Origin: Acholoe squamosa
Taxonomy: Eukaryota; Annelida; Polychaeta; Phyllodocida; Polynoidae
Assembly: GCA_949317995.1 (NCBI GenBank)
Contig: OX439043.1
Span: forward strand, 63,338,822 to 63,402,821
Direction: 5' to 3'
DNA: 64,000 nucleotides
The translations under genes and the position numbers were made by a program. The notes beneath the pieces were generated by a model, which was not told where the DNA came from, searched no databases, and worked only from the letters and a program-made list of their open reading frames with translations. Below, one piece after another: positions 1 through 12,154 of this stretch (position 1 is the first letter of the stretch; the number at the start of each line of letters is the position of its first letter).

Positions 1-270
1 TGGTGGATGGGAGGATGGAATGGATGGAAGGTGGGGAGTGAGGTACTTACAGACTCAATCAGACTACATGGTGCCACCCTGACAGGATTGGACAGACATG
101 AGTATTGTAAATTGCAAATATTACATTAAAATATCACATTAAAGCCTAATATAATGGTACAGCTTTGGCGAGATACCTTGTATTTCCTATCGAGTTGATG
201 GTGAACTGTTACCATTAATTTTGACAAATATTCAGATATGTAGATTCGAAACTCCAGGTAGGGCAAAAAA

Positions 271-773
271 AAGGTGTGTTTCCAGTTACATGAGCTGCAA
301 TGCTAGGGTCGGTAGATCGGATTTTTTTTATTATTATTATTATTTTTTTTTTTTTTTGGGGGGGAGGGTGGGAGAGGAGTCTTCCCCCTGTTCAATATAG
401 GCATGTTACATATCAAACGAAACATAATTTCAAGGTGAATCTGAGAGGATATGTGGCCACAATAGACTGTCAATATACAATGTATAAGGGAGTGGTAGTT
501 ATTTATCAACAGGGTGGGTGGTGGGTTTGAGGGGGGCGTAAAACTTTTGGACCCCTCCTAAGGGGGGCGTAAAAATCTTCATTCCCTAACCTATAAGGCA
601 ACATGGGATACAAATAAAAAGTGTATTATGAATACTGGCATATTGATAGAGATCTTTCCGAAAAGTGGTCTGCCATCTTTGTACCTCTATTGGTGTTGTG
701 ACTATGGTCCTGTTAAAAAAAATAAAAATAAACTGTTTTGCTAGGATCGGTCGGGTAACTGGAAACAAACCTT
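271..773. mobile_element. non-autonomous TIR element
   Basis: A 19-base inverted repeat, AAGGTGTGTTTCCAGTTAC at 271-289, recurs in reverse complement at 755-773 with one mismatch. Next to it the two ends also share a CTAGGATCGG/CTAGGGTCGG segment (about 301-312 and 740-750). The 503-bp interior has a T/TTA tract (about 322-359), two copies of GGGGGGCGTAAAA near 534 and 563, and no coding capacity. No clear target-site duplication is visible, so the superfamily is unassigned. Confidence 0.55.
322..366. repeat. T/TTA low-complexity tract followed by a G run
   Basis: T8, then (TTA)n, then about fifteen T and a G run; it lies inside the TIR element at 271-773. Confidence 0.85.
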
Positions 774-1138
774 ATTTTCTGGCCTAGGACCGGGCTTTTC
801 CATTTTGGCTTTCACCTTTTCTCCCACGAAGAGTACTGTCATAGAGTCCTTACCTATATAGCAATGTTATGACATCACAGACCATGCGGGGTCCAGGCTC
901 ATCCCAACCTTCTCTCCCCCAACCTGTATATATAGACGTTATCACAGCAGGGAAGGTAGCCAGCATTTCACCCATGGCTTCACTCTTGTAACCAGGTAAC
1001 CTCTACCCCTTAGTTCTGTACCTCCACATCAGTCCCTCCCCATACCCCCAACTGACTCACTCAGCTCTGAAAGATCACCCCTCAATAGGTAAACAGCAGG
1101 GGGAGTTAGTTGTCCCTCCAGGCATTGTCCCATGTCTG

Positions 1139-1349
1139 TTAACCCTGTAAAGACAGCATAGTGCATTGGTTATCATGAGCCTAATCCCAGCCCTGCATTC
1201 ATGCAAAGTCCTCACCTTTAAGGGCTGGTACACCCCATAGGATCGGCATGATGCGCCAATGCAGTGCTGGCAAATTGACTCTCCAGCATTACATTGCTGC
1301 ATCATGAAAACAAAGGAATTCATAGACCTGGAGGCACATAAAGGGTTAA
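1139..1349. mobile_element. TTAA-flanked MITE, piggyBac-like
   Basis: Begins TTAACCCTGTAAAG (1139) and ends CATAAAGGGTTAA (1349), i.e. TTAACCC/GGGTTAA termini with TTAA at both ends, typical of piggyBac-type MITEs. The interior forms a long imperfect hairpin: 1246-1270 pairs with 1283-1306 (about 20 of 24 bases) around GCATGATGC. The same GGTCGGCATGATGC(A/G)CCAATG core recurs at 6721, 50970 and 51412. Confidence 0.6.
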
Positions 1350-2188
1350 TTCTCCAACAGACTGTCACCACGCGCGATTTGCCCTGCGAAATTTCAGTTT
1401 GTTCCTTGACAGACAGCTCAAGCCGAAGCCGTTTAAAATGTAAATGAGAAGAGGGAGTGGGAGGGCGTCTTTTGGGTGGAGTTTGATGTAAGAACACGTA
1501 ACATGTCCACGGTAATTGTTAAGTACGTAAGTTGGCTGTGCCTTGATAAAGATGGTCGGCACAGGAGTGAGTCGATGTAAGTGAGAGTGTGTTGTGAGTG
1601 CAAAGGTAATCAGTGTCTAGATAAGGGGGTATAGAGGCAGGTGAAGCAGGTGAATCAACAGGACAGTACGGTGTGGAGGCACACTGAGACCTGATTAAGT
1701 GCCACTGGTGTGTGTCTTTGTAACCTAGCTGTATGCTGGAACAAGGAGCTTCAATGTCTGTGTTCCAATTCAGACCCCTGTGTATCCAGGAGATGTGGTT
1801 CTCCTAGGTTTATGTAAAGAGGGAGTCCAGCAGGAGGGATCTTTATAAGATTGCCATCTATAGAGAGTCCAAATAAGGTCCATTTGTGTAAGTAGTATAT
1901 GAAGATGTCACTTTGTTTTGGTTTTATCATTGCTTGAAACACTCTGTTCCCAAATATACCAACGACTACTTATGGATATACGCTCATGTCATAACCAGAT
2001 CACGACTGGAGACCAGTTAGGCATGTCGCCAGGTGTTAAAATCACTGCCAATGTATGACCAATATAAAAATCGTCTGCTCATATTGCCGCATCGTCACGG
2101 CTCACTGCATCTTGCTTACCGCGCCTACAGCGCCATCCCCCAGGAGACTTGAGAACCAGCGGACCAGGGGACCGATGCAGAGGGGGAT

Positions 2189-2202
2189 ATCCCCAAGGGA
2201 AT
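2189..2202. promoter_or_regulatory. COE/EBF-type binding palindrome
   Basis: ATCCCCAAGGGAAT matches the COE consensus ATTCCCNNGGGAAT at all but one fixed position. It sits in the presumed large intron of the COE gene itself, so it is a candidate autoregulatory site. Confidence 0.45.
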
Positions 2203-2300
2203 CCCCGCCTGGTGCCTGGCGTTAAAGTTTTAAGGGGACAGTTAAGGTAGCCTTGTTGTTGGGCTGATTACAGGTGGGGGAGGTAAATGTTTGATGTAGG

Positions 2301-2313
2301 TGGCGCCCCCTGG
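2301..2313 (-). promoter_or_regulatory. CTCF-like motif
   Basis: TGGCGCCCCCTGG; its reverse complement carries the CAGGGGGCGC core of the CTCF consensus. Confidence 0.4.
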
Positions 2314-3599
2314 GACGCTGCCTCCTCTAGCGCCTGCCAAATCTCTTTATCATGTGCTATCATTCCCGCCATCCCCACGGGGATTCCGCCTGTGTCCCAC
2401 GGGGTCCTCTCCACTGTCCCCTATTGAGCACTGCTCACAGGTTGAACGTCCGTGTCCAATATTTACCGGTGAGCACATTAATACAGGTAGTTACGTGTAC
2501 CTGCCTATAGTAGGGACAACCACCTGTGGCTCTCTATGGGACTGAATGGCATTATATTTGTGATACAAGAGAACTGGGGAATTCTATCACCATCACAAGT
2601 AGATAGTTATCTTTTGATACTTTTCCATATGATAGAATCTGATCGTTGATGATTTGCCATGCAATCGTGACTGAAATCGTATTCAATAAAGCTACTTGGA
2701 TTGTTCTCCCCAAACTAAGTTATGCTATAATTATAAGTTTGTTCCATGATTTGATGAGTGGAGATATACATCGTTCATAGTTATCGAAATAGAGCTACAC
2801 GACTCTCTCCTATAATTCTACCCCTACAAAGTACTAGGAGGTAGGTCTAGTTGCTAGTGGAAGTGCAGGTCCGCGTCACCGCACTGGCTGAATAGGTCGG
2901 TAAATAATTGATAAGCAGTCAACAACGCCACCCCAGATGAATTATCCCGCCCACCACTCCACCACTCTAATAAACCTTAATCTTGGAGACCCAGTGCTGG
3001 TGGTGAACGCAGGATTAATCTGGTCCATAGTGGGGTTAGCTTTGTAGTTTACATGTAAAGATAAGATAGCATTAGGGTAGTGATGTATGGACGGGTGTAT
3101 GTCACCTTGTGATAAATGGTACCACTGAAGTGTAGGCTCTATTGAGTGGATGGGGGTGAGGGGAACTTATCATATATATTATTGAACCACAGGAAAAAAG
3201 CATCATATATTCCCAATGTCATAGAGCTATATACTTTAACCTCCTGCATGCATCCTCCTCATCCCCAAGAGAATGTTTTTTGTTGTTGTTTTTTTCATTT
3301 GTTCACAAAAGGCACGGTTCACATATATCGTGCCTACAATTAAAACACCCGCCGGAAGTAAAATGAATCATTGAATGTCTTGGCGCCATCTTTTGGGTTA
3401 TTTGTTTTGCATAGGAACCACGTCAAGAAACTCCACACACTCAGCTGTAGTAGAGGTGGTGGAAACTGTTGTTGTAGACAAACTTCATTTACAGTGAAAT
3501 ACGTCAAACAAGGACGTACCCTGTCCTTTAATCACGACGACAAGTTCGAACCAACATGTCGGCGTGTTTTTTCCATTTGTCTCCTGCCCGAGCTAAGCT

Positions 3600-4442
3600 G
3601 CACAGAGAGAATAAACAGAGTCACAAACGGAGTCTGGGGTATAAAAAGGGAGTCAATGCTTCCCTGACTCCCTTCTCAGGTTATCTGACTCCCTTTTTTA
3701 TTCAGAGTCACAAGATCCTGACTCCCCTTTGACAATGTCTGAGAGAGTCAGAGGTAAATAAGGGAGTCATGGGTGAGCTGGACTCCCAAAGGGAGTCAGG
3801 GTAAGCTAGAGGGAGTCAAGCAAATGATTTCCACTAGGTGGAGGCACTATCTCCAAAGAGGATTTATCTGGATGCACTAATCTTTGTTTTTTTGGAAATA
3901 AGACAATGGAATTTACATCATAAAAAAATCAATTATCATAGGATCAATACATACCCTCCAAATAAGATACATTAGAATAATACAAACTACTTGATATATG
4001 GGCTATTTAATCACATTAAAAAGCCTTAGACACCCATTTTGTACCGATATCAGAAAGCTAAAGCCAAAATGAGTCAACTGCTTTGTCATGTCAACTAATG
4101 TACCTTGAGTATCCCTGCTGTGTCTTTCATCATGCAAAGCACAAGTGTACAAGATGAAGTTTGACTGGCAGTACACTTGATATCTAGAGGCTATGGACTA
4201 GATATAACTGTTATTTAGAATAATTATACCTTCTCGAAAGGGAGTCAATGATTGGCCAGACTCCCTTTTGGAAGGGAGTCAAAGGTGACCTGGACTCTCT
4301 TTTGGAGTAAAGGGGAGTCAATTTGAAGGCAAAACCTGGACTCCCTTAAGAGAGTCAGTTGACTCCCTTTCATCAGAAAGGGGAGTCAATCTGAAGGCAA
4401 GCCTGGACTCTCCTTTTGACTCCCTTTATTTTCTCTGTGTGC
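3600..4442. mobile_element. foldback-type element with GGGAGTCA sub-repeats
   Basis: Both ends are inverted copies. The 5' end GCACAGAGAGAATAAACAG (3600) matches the reverse complement of the 3' end (GCACACAGAGAAAATAAAGG, read back from 4442). Each arm (about 3600-3825 and 4235-4442) is filled with alternating GGGAGTCA and TGACTCCC units, at least 20 in total, so each arm can also fold on itself. The central 400 bases are AT-rich and non-coding. Long TIRs built of short tandem units are typical of foldback transposons. No convincing target-site duplication was seen. Confidence 0.55.
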
Positions 4443-4606
4443 CTCCTCGACTACACCCGGCCCGACAACAGAGCCGACCCAAATCCCACGGATTTTTGGC
4501 GCCAAATAGAAAGGTGCGAAATGTCGTCAGGGGGAAGTTCGCCCAGGGACCGCCAGGTGTCTCCCTGGGGTGAGCGATAATCAGGGACAAAGCCCTGTGC
4601 TGGCTT

Positions 4607-4619
4607 CCAGAGGGCGCTA
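4607..4619 (+). promoter_or_regulatory. CTCF-like motif
   Basis: CCAGAGGGCGCTA, resembling the AGGGCGCTA half of the CTCF consensus. Confidence 0.35.
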
Positions 4620-4888
4620 CGAGCAGGGGGAGAGGTGGGAGTCAAGGTGAGAGTGGGGAGAGGGGGACAAAATGTCATGAAATGTACATGAAAACGCTGG
4701 AGGACGGGGTGGGGCAGAGAAAGGCGGTGGGTGTCAGGGGGTGACAGGCGGTGGGTCTCCAGGGGGAGCAGGCAGGCGGCTGGTCCTCCTGGTGACGGAT
4801 GGGTCGACGGTGCTGAGCGTCGGAGCGCTGTACCCCGTGACGTGTTTCTCCAGGGGGGCCGGAAGTGCAATATGTGTGAAGGCCTAGG

Positions 4889-4898
4889 TCCCCAGGGA
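4889..4898. promoter_or_regulatory. COE/EBF core site
   Basis: TCCCCAGGGA fits TCCCNNGGGA exactly; the flanking A/T positions of the full palindrome are not matched. Confidence 0.3.
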
Positions 4899-5643
4899 GG
4901 TAGGTCGGGCTGTACAGGGGGTGGGGCCATCACCATCATTGTTCCCCGGTAAGCTGGAGCAGCTCACTCTAACCGAATAAAACATCACCTGCTCACATCT
5001 ATCTGCTCACCGAGCACCTCGTGAGCTGATCCATTTTTACCGTCGTCTTCTCACACAGAGCTTAGCCCGCCACGCATACCATGAATTTAGCTGGCCATGG
5101 GATGATTTATTCTATCGACACGGCAGGAAACTATACAACCTTTCACTGTATCTCTTTATCTCTTGGTGTTCCTATCGGCTTTCTCTAAGTCATTCCAAGC
5201 AGAGAGGTTATATTATGACCTCCAAATATTCTCTATTATTTTAACAAACCATCTATTCCACGTGTTAGTAGCCCACACCTAAATAACGAACTGCACCTTT
5301 CAAATACCGATGTACAAACTTGACAAACCACCTGTATACCATTTCTCAGCTGACAGCTCACAATTATAATAACAGACCAAAACGATACATAAAAAAAGAC
5401 GCAAGCAGCAAACCATAAAAATGACAGCACGAGAGGAGGGGAAGCCTGGAGGGGAAGGAATGTGAATGGAGAAGTTGGTGGAGGGGGGGGGGTCAGTTTT
5501 AAGCTTGTCAGCTGGTCAGTGAGGGGTCTGGGGGCGGCTTCAGTGGCCGAGGCTGATGTTTATAACGTCTCTCCATTAGGCCGAGTCGGTGTGAGCACAC
5601 CCTGCTACACTATTGATGCATTATTGAGCAGCTCTCCATTTGG

Positions 5644-5657
5644 CCACCAGGGGGCGG
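5644..5657 (+). promoter_or_regulatory. strong CTCF-like motif
   Basis: CCACCAGGGGGCGG is essentially the canonical CTCF core. A GAGCAGCTC copy lies 10 bases upstream. Confidence 0.5.
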
Positions 5658-6720
5658 TCCCCCTGGGAACAGGAGGGCAGGTGAGCAGGGACAGGGGAGG
5701 GGTTACCTGGCCATCTGACCACTGACCAGCAAATACCCGGATCAAGCCTCACGTGGTGTGCCGGATGAGAGCCCTGCCGATAGGGGGAGGCAGTATCGAT
5801 GAGACGCGGTGGTAGTGACGTCACAGGTCACGTGTGTGTGACGTGTGTCGTGACGTAGGCATGGCGACATCGACGTTACCTGTGACAAAGAACTGTTCAT
5901 GGAGAGAGAGAGAAGAGGGGTAGGGTGAAGGAGAGGAAGACAGATAGATCTATGTAGATAGGCTCACAAATAGCGAGGAAAGGGTAGTGAAGCAGCGGGC
6001 TTGGAGCAGGAAGGGGTTAATAGGTCAAGGTGGGGCGCACATCTTCCGTTGTCGGGACCTACTCCTGCTGCCACCTGTCGGAGCGGATCAGAGGCAGCAT
6101 CCTTCTCCAGCAGGTGGGAGTGGGTGGGACCCAGGAGGACGGCAGGGCAGCACCCGGGCCGACCTGGGGCTTGCTAGGGCAGCAGGGGAGGCCCGCAGAG
6201 ACCGGCGGTTAGACCGGGGTCTGTGTTAAGGAGGCCGGTGAAGGAGGAGTCCTCCTGGTGCTATAGTGGTATATTGTAGTTACAGGAGGAGGATGGAGCT
6301 TCTCCTGTTGGTGTACATACCACAGTGGTTACTGCCATGGAGGACCGCTACCCTCACCTCCGCCCCATATAACGCCGCCCCACCGGGGCCCTTCTCATCG
6401 TGTTTCCCTTACTTCCTGTGTGTTGGTACTAGGGCACTAACCCCCTCCCTCCGGTGTCTGCCCTGGAGAGAGAGTCAGGGGGTGATAATAATGATGTAGT
6501 CGCGGCGCGGTTTCCGCCACTGCCGATCCTGATGTGCCCTCAGAGACACTTGATTACAGGAGGCGGAAGGGGTCGGCCATGACCAGGTACACACTCCTCC
6601 AGGGTCTCCTCCCACTCACCCCTGTACCTCTGTACACATACCTACTCAGAGAACGACTCCATCAGCACCCCTTTAGCCAGTGATGACCCTATGCGGTCGA
6701 TACTGAAACATGCATTTTCG

Positions 6721-6832
6721 AAGGGTCGGTATGATGCTCCAATGCAGTGTCAGAGTAACAGCATTGCATTGGTGCATCATGACGACCAAGTAGCAGGACC
6801 TTGAAGGCATCAAGTTGCCTTTAAAGGGTTAA
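6721..6832. mobile_element. TTAA MITE fragment
   Basis: Contains GGGTCGGTATGATGC, a hairpin (6731-6748 with 6761-6780) and the 3' terminus TTTAAAGGGTTAA (TTAA at 6829-6832), as in the element at 1139-1349. No TTAACCC end is visible upstream, so it looks 5' truncated or diverged. Confidence 0.5.
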
Positions 6833-9800
6833 CACGGTGTTCTCCGGTCCCTCCCACCCTGATACAACCTGTTGCTGGGTCCCTGCGCGCCAATTTATAA
6901 ACACATCTTGTCCGCTAAAAACGCGTCCCCAATGTCGGCTCAGGGGAGGTACTGTTCTCCTCCAGTCATGCTCTGTCTTTCTCTTGGCTAGACTTTCACA
7001 GTGTCTGTGTTGTTGTGTCCCAGGTGGACGTTTTAGAATCTTCCTCATTAGACACAACATGGGCCAAGTTATATACTGACCTGCTAAACATCCCCATCTT
7101 TATATACTACTCACACTCCGAAACAATGTTCTATGTATTTATATACAGTGTAGGCCAGAACATATTGGCTTTGTGTGACTAGGGCAATGCTTGTAGGAGG
7201 TATGTGAATGTAGGGTCAGTCCATATACACAGAGTTAACACAGACCAACCCCACATACCGCCACCCTCCTCCATGGAGCCTTTGATCCTCAGGTCAAGCT
7301 CCCCTCCCCGCCCACCCCTACCAACACGGCCAGGGCTCCATTACCTCTCAATTTCTGCCAGTGTAAAGGTATTAAAAAGATCAATGGAAAATGGATGCCT
7401 ACAGAAAGGATCTTTCATGTCTAAATTTATTGGAGTAAAACATGGAGGGTAGGGGGGATGAAAGGGCTGGCCGTGGCTGAGCGATGGTCCCCAGGGGGCC
7501 CCGGCTGGACTGCGGCCGCCATCGGCCGTGAGGATACATTTGGCCGGCGGCCGTTGGCGGCCCACGGCAGCGCCGTACTAATTTAATGATTCCCTTCTAA
7601 TAAAGCAGGCTATGTTATTTCAGAGGCACCAGTCCTGCTTCCATGTACACGGCCAGTGCACTTTACAGCAAGCATTTTACTGTTGTGATACTCTGCCAAC
7701 TAGGCACGGTCAGCCAAGGGGAGGGTGGATGTTGGCTGAGGTATTTGGAGGGAGAGGTATTTGGCATGCAAATTAACCCTTACCATTGAACAAAAATAAA
7801 TGTCCGCTCATCTTATTCTATTCCAATTCTACACACAATGAAATTACCCTCTATTTGGAAAGGATTTGAAAAGGAAAACCAAACTTTTAAAAACTGCTAA
7901 GCAAAATTACATTCTAGTAGGCCCTGGATTCCAGAGAAGAAAACTACCCAGCGCAAGCTAAGTGGCAAATATTGCTATTTCTGCTCTCCTTAAGCGGGGT
8001 GGAGAACATATGCAGCAGGCGCAGGAGCAGGGACCATTACCATTCCGCACACACCCAAACAAGGCCCTTAGAAGGTCGCCGGACGCAGAACCATGACCAT
8101 ATATCACCCTTCCTCTTGTACTAACTTCCGCGTCTATCAAACCAGGGTAAAAGGGGTAAACAGGCCGTTTGGAATTCCCTCCCTTAAAAAGATTCTTCCC
8201 CTTGACGTATAGCATCACCGGGCCTTCTGTATATAGTACCCGGGCTGTCCTCCAGGGGTAGGATACCCGGGAGGCATTTGTCTCTCCCGGTGTCAACCCC
8301 AACCCCACCTTCCATCTCTAGGATGTATCATTGTAAGGGTGAAGGTGTGTAATTACACATAAACCCTCACTGCTCATTTCTGCCCTCCTGGACTATTGCC
8401 CTGAACATCGACCCCTCCAGGGTCTCTGATCTTGTGGGATTGGTGAGAAAAGACGAGAGGTGTGAGACCTCTGGGGGATTAGCAGGTGAGGTATAACTAT
8501 AAGGGTCCACTTCTCACTCCTTTTCCCCATGTGGCTTCCAGTATGGCTTCCTTCACATAGTGGCTTCCTCTCCCACTGCTCTCATGGTTTTATCCTCTCC
8601 ATACAGATCCTTTGTACTGGGTTTATATAATGAAATAGCTGAGGCTTCTCTCTCTAATATAGATCTAAATTAGGATCTACTACTTTAGTTGATTTAAGCA
8701 GATTTGGTAAGGGACTGAAGGGGAAAATGTAGGTGCATACTGTCCTACTTCAGATGTTGAGTCAATCATTACTGGTCTTTTATTTCAATTGGCCGCTACA
8801 GGCAGATGTGTAATCACTCAAGACTAACCTAACACAAATTGCATTATCACGTAGTTTAGCTCCTTTTACAAATTTCTTCTCGCTCTGGTTTCCAAATTAG
8901 CTAGGCAGTGCCTATCTAAATCAATCATACGCAGGGCCTATTTGTCCCATCTGCTATCGTTTGCCGCCAGTTTGGCCTGTGGGGTTTTCTTTTCCGCTGC
9001 TGATGCGGCTGCTGCCGGGTCTGGAGAATGGTATGATTAACGACAAAACACTGTAACAATGCTTTGGCCGGCGGGTGGTGGAGGGTGAGTGCAGGGAATG
9101 GATGGTGAGTTGAGAAGGGAGAATGGAGACTAGCAGGAGGGCCTGGAGTGTTGGTAATGACGTATGTCAACGGCTGCCAACCTATCTCGTTATCTGGAAA
9201 CCAGGCCTTTTTCCTGTCTATTATTTTTCCAGCTCTGTTCACCAGCCTAGCATCTATCAGTTAAGTATGGTCGTGCTAAGCCCTTAAGTTACTCAGAGTT
9301 AAGTATGCTTAGGCGGGGACAAGACGGCTTTAGGGTGAGGGGGTGGAAATGCTTAGTTGGGATTCTTGGCAAATGAGCCTATCAATCACAGGGGCAGGGT
9401 GGGAGGGGGAGGGGAAGGGGAGTACAATGGTCCTGGGCTTGGGGTAATGTTCTTAATTCTGTAGGATTCAGGTGATTACACTTGGCATGTTAATATGGCA
9501 ATATGTGTGGGTAATATGCCTGGTGGACGGGGAGGCACTGTCAGGTGTCTCCCAGGCTGTCACTTCTGTTTGGGGAGTCACTCACACTGACAGACTCAGT
9601 GCCTGGTACTGTGAGTAGCTCATATATACCATCAACTGCTCTCTTCTGCTCATTGCGAGTCATATTGAGATAGCGTATCATAAGTCATAATGAAAAAGAC
9701 AATGCTGTCATCATCTTTCCCCAGCATTCTGCTTCTACCTAATCTGGCCTCGCCCTATATTCAGCAGGTCCCATGAGCAGATGTCACCAGTTCCTCTCCA

Positions 9801-10409
9801 ATTCAAACTAAACCAGATCAGTAGTGACATTTTACTGAAAAATGGAATTCTAGAGAAGGTAAAAAAGGATTGAATGTCACAAAAGCACGCAGGGCCACTC
9901 ATCAATTTACCGGTAATCTGGTTAGTCCAAGGTCGTAGCGCCAACTGAGTCATGGGTTGAAGGTAATCGTCCTAAAAAGGCCAACTAAGCAGCCAACCAA
10001 CAGATGCTAGGGTGGAGGCAGGTGCCGGGGGCACCCCCCCCCCCAGTCCCGGCCCCCCGCCCTACAGGTGCCCAAGCCTAAATTCTGGGGGCTGTACATA
10101 ACCCTGACGACCCGGTTAATGTAAATTGCTGGGCGGTATGGCTTTTATCCCACCCGCCTGGGGTGACTTCTGTTGGCCTGACGTGGTCTTCCCTCTACAA
10201 TTAGAACTGTGTTCAAGTTTTAAAATGATGATTGGTTAATATGATAATGGTGAGCGGTGACCCTGAATAGGGGCCTCTGGGGGAAGGTTGGGTATTAAGT
10301 ACTGAGGTTGTGTCCCATCGGGGTTGTAGTACCTTGACTTGTGGCTTAGTGTAATCAATACTTGTTTCGCCCCATAGGATTTTGACCTAGTTATGCATAC
10401 ATGATAAAA

Positions 10410-10934
10410 GATCTACATACAGTAGTTATACCACGACTTGTTAGGTCTTGCTGCAACATGTAATTCCCAGGTATAGAACATTATGATTTACATACAGTAG
10501 TTATACCACCACTTGTTAGGTCTTGCTGCAACATGTAATTCCCAGGTATAGAACATTATGATTTACATACAGTAGTTATACCACGACTTGTTAGGTCTTG
10601 CTGCAACATGTAATTCCCAGGTATAGAACATTATGATTTACATACAGTAGTTATACCACGACTTGTTAGGTCTTACTGCAACATGTAATTCCCAGGTATA
10701 GAACATTATGATTTACATACAGTAGTTATACCACGACTTGTTAGGTCTTGCTGCAACATGTAATTCCCAGGTATAGAACATTATGATTTACATACAGTAG
10801 TTATACCACGACCTGTTAGGTCTTGCTGCAACATGTAATTCCCAGGTATAGAACATTATGATTTACATACAGTAGTTATACCACAACTTGTTAGGTCTTG
10901 CTGCAACATGTAATTCCCAGGTATAGAACATACT
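10410..10934. repeat. minisatellite, seven copies of a 75-bp unit
   Basis: Units begin at 10410, 10485, 10560, 10635, 10710, 10785 and 10860, each carrying TACATACAGTAGTTATACCA and GCAACATGTAATTCCCAGG. Copies are almost identical, with single changes such as CACCACTTG (unit 2), CTTACTGC (unit 4), GACCTG (unit 6) and CACAACTTG (unit 7). The array is non-coding and its exact 75-bp spacing indicates recent expansion. Confidence 0.97.
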
Positions 10935-11339
10935 TGGTGGTGCTTAAATCTTAAGTATGATATTGATTTTCGTGAGTATTTCCATCCTTTATTACATGAG
11001 TAGAGGCTTACAAAGAAAAAGTTTGGAGCACTAGCTTTAAACCTTAACCCCATATCTCCCTATTCTCAATCACCACTCCGTTATAGCCTACATCTATTTG
11101 TGAGGTGCATTCTTTCACTGTTTATACTTTTATCAATTATCCCCTATGCTAGCTACATCCCCAGCCCTTCATGATATCCCTCCTCCCATAGCTGGGTTGT
11201 TCCCCTCCTCCCCATCCCGCTGAACTGGATCCCATTGTCCTTCCCTCCTTGTCCTATCACATATTCATATCAGCCATGCTCTCGGTCGGCTACACGGCTC
11301 CAGACAATTTAATCACGCAGATAGAATCTTGCATATGCA

Positions 11340-11840
11340 TGATATAGCCTTATAAAATTGAAACACCATCTGCTATTTGCATTTCACATTGCTGATATCG
11401 AGCCGTCACAGCAGCAATGCATTGTGCACCCACCTTCCACTTTTAGCTCCAAACCTTTCCATCTCTCAACACTGTCTCTCCATTCTCAATTCACACCTCT
11501 GGAATTATTTCCATTTGTTTTGATGGCTGACAGAGACAAAAGCATGCTCGTATGCCAGACCAGGCATGGGATGCAAATGATGGTCTCTTATTTGCATTGG
11601 AGATTTTCCTCGTGTCATCCCTTCAGATTCATTTAAAGAATTAATTTCACTGGCGTGTTGATAAGGTTTTCTAATAGCGTGGACACAGTTATGGGACATC
11701 TGGCAATGGTACTGATATTTAGCAATATTGCCTTTAGACAATTTCTTCCATTTTTTATACCCTGAGAGTTCTCGACAAAACTCTGAAAGTGAGAGGGAAG
11801 AATTCCACAGCTTAAGATATATAGACTTACCTATCATATC
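11340..11840. promoter_or_regulatory. candidate conserved non-coding element, POU octamer cluster
   Basis: Three perfect octamers (ATTTGCAT 11375-11382, ATGCAAAT 11571-11578, ATTTGCAT 11590-11597) lie within 225 bases. TGCATATGCAT just upstream and AATTAATTT near 11640 give further POU/homeodomain sites. The stretch lacks the G/C tracts and repeats around it. Conservation itself cannot be tested here. Confidence 0.3.
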
Positions 11841-12154
11841 TGAATTAAGGGATTATAGTAATAAAGAGTTATATCATGTGTAGTTATGATCAAGATGCTG
11901 GTATTATCGTCCAGATAGGTGCCAAAGGTCATCAATTTCTAGTTTCTCCAACCTCTACTTTACAGTCAACTTGACCAGTTTTAATCCATGGTTGGAGCAA
12001 CTTTGGACAGTAGATTCCCTCTCCTACAAAGCCTCAATAAAAATGCAAACTAGGATCAATTACAAGTCCTTTGTTTCCTGTTGTGTTGACCGAACAGACC
12101 CGAGGTCCACCGACGACTGCCGACGACAGGCGGGGGCGTTGGTTGCAGGTTCTA

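Larger units (their letters stand above)
774..3599. other. non-coding, probable upstream COE intron
   Basis: No credible exon. It contains the TTAA-flanked MITE (1139-1349), a COE-type binding palindrome (2189-2202) and a CTCF-like motif (2301-2313). The remainder is unremarkable mixed sequence, AT-rich at 2540-2830. Confidence 0.5.
4443..10409. other. non-coding, probable upstream COE intron
   Basis: Nothing here reads as a COE exon. It holds a CTCF-like motif at 4607 and a strong one at 5644, EBF-core motif TCCCCAGGGA (4889-4898), GAGCWGCTC copies (4957, 5626), a TTAA-MITE fragment (6721-6832) and GC-rich stretches with chance ORFs. 7760-8960 is AT-rich and nondescript. Confidence 0.5.

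Noticed and set aside
3530..3560. GTTCGAACC, resembling a tRNA B box on the minus strand
   Set aside because: No A box at the right distance and no cloverleaf could be drawn.
3371..3667. Cys-rich ORF (CSRGGGNCCCR) considered as a zinc-knuckle exon
   Set aside because: Cys/His spacing does not match the COE knuckle, and it runs into the foldback element.
4451..4939. 162-codon minus-strand ORF rich in Pro
   Set aside because: GC-rich composition effect; it begins inside the foldback element end and has no recognisable motif.
10410..10934. The 75-bp array considered as a CRISPR-like or coding repeat
   Set aside because: Units are contiguous with no unique spacers, and no frame stays open across the array; it is a minisatellite in animal DNA.
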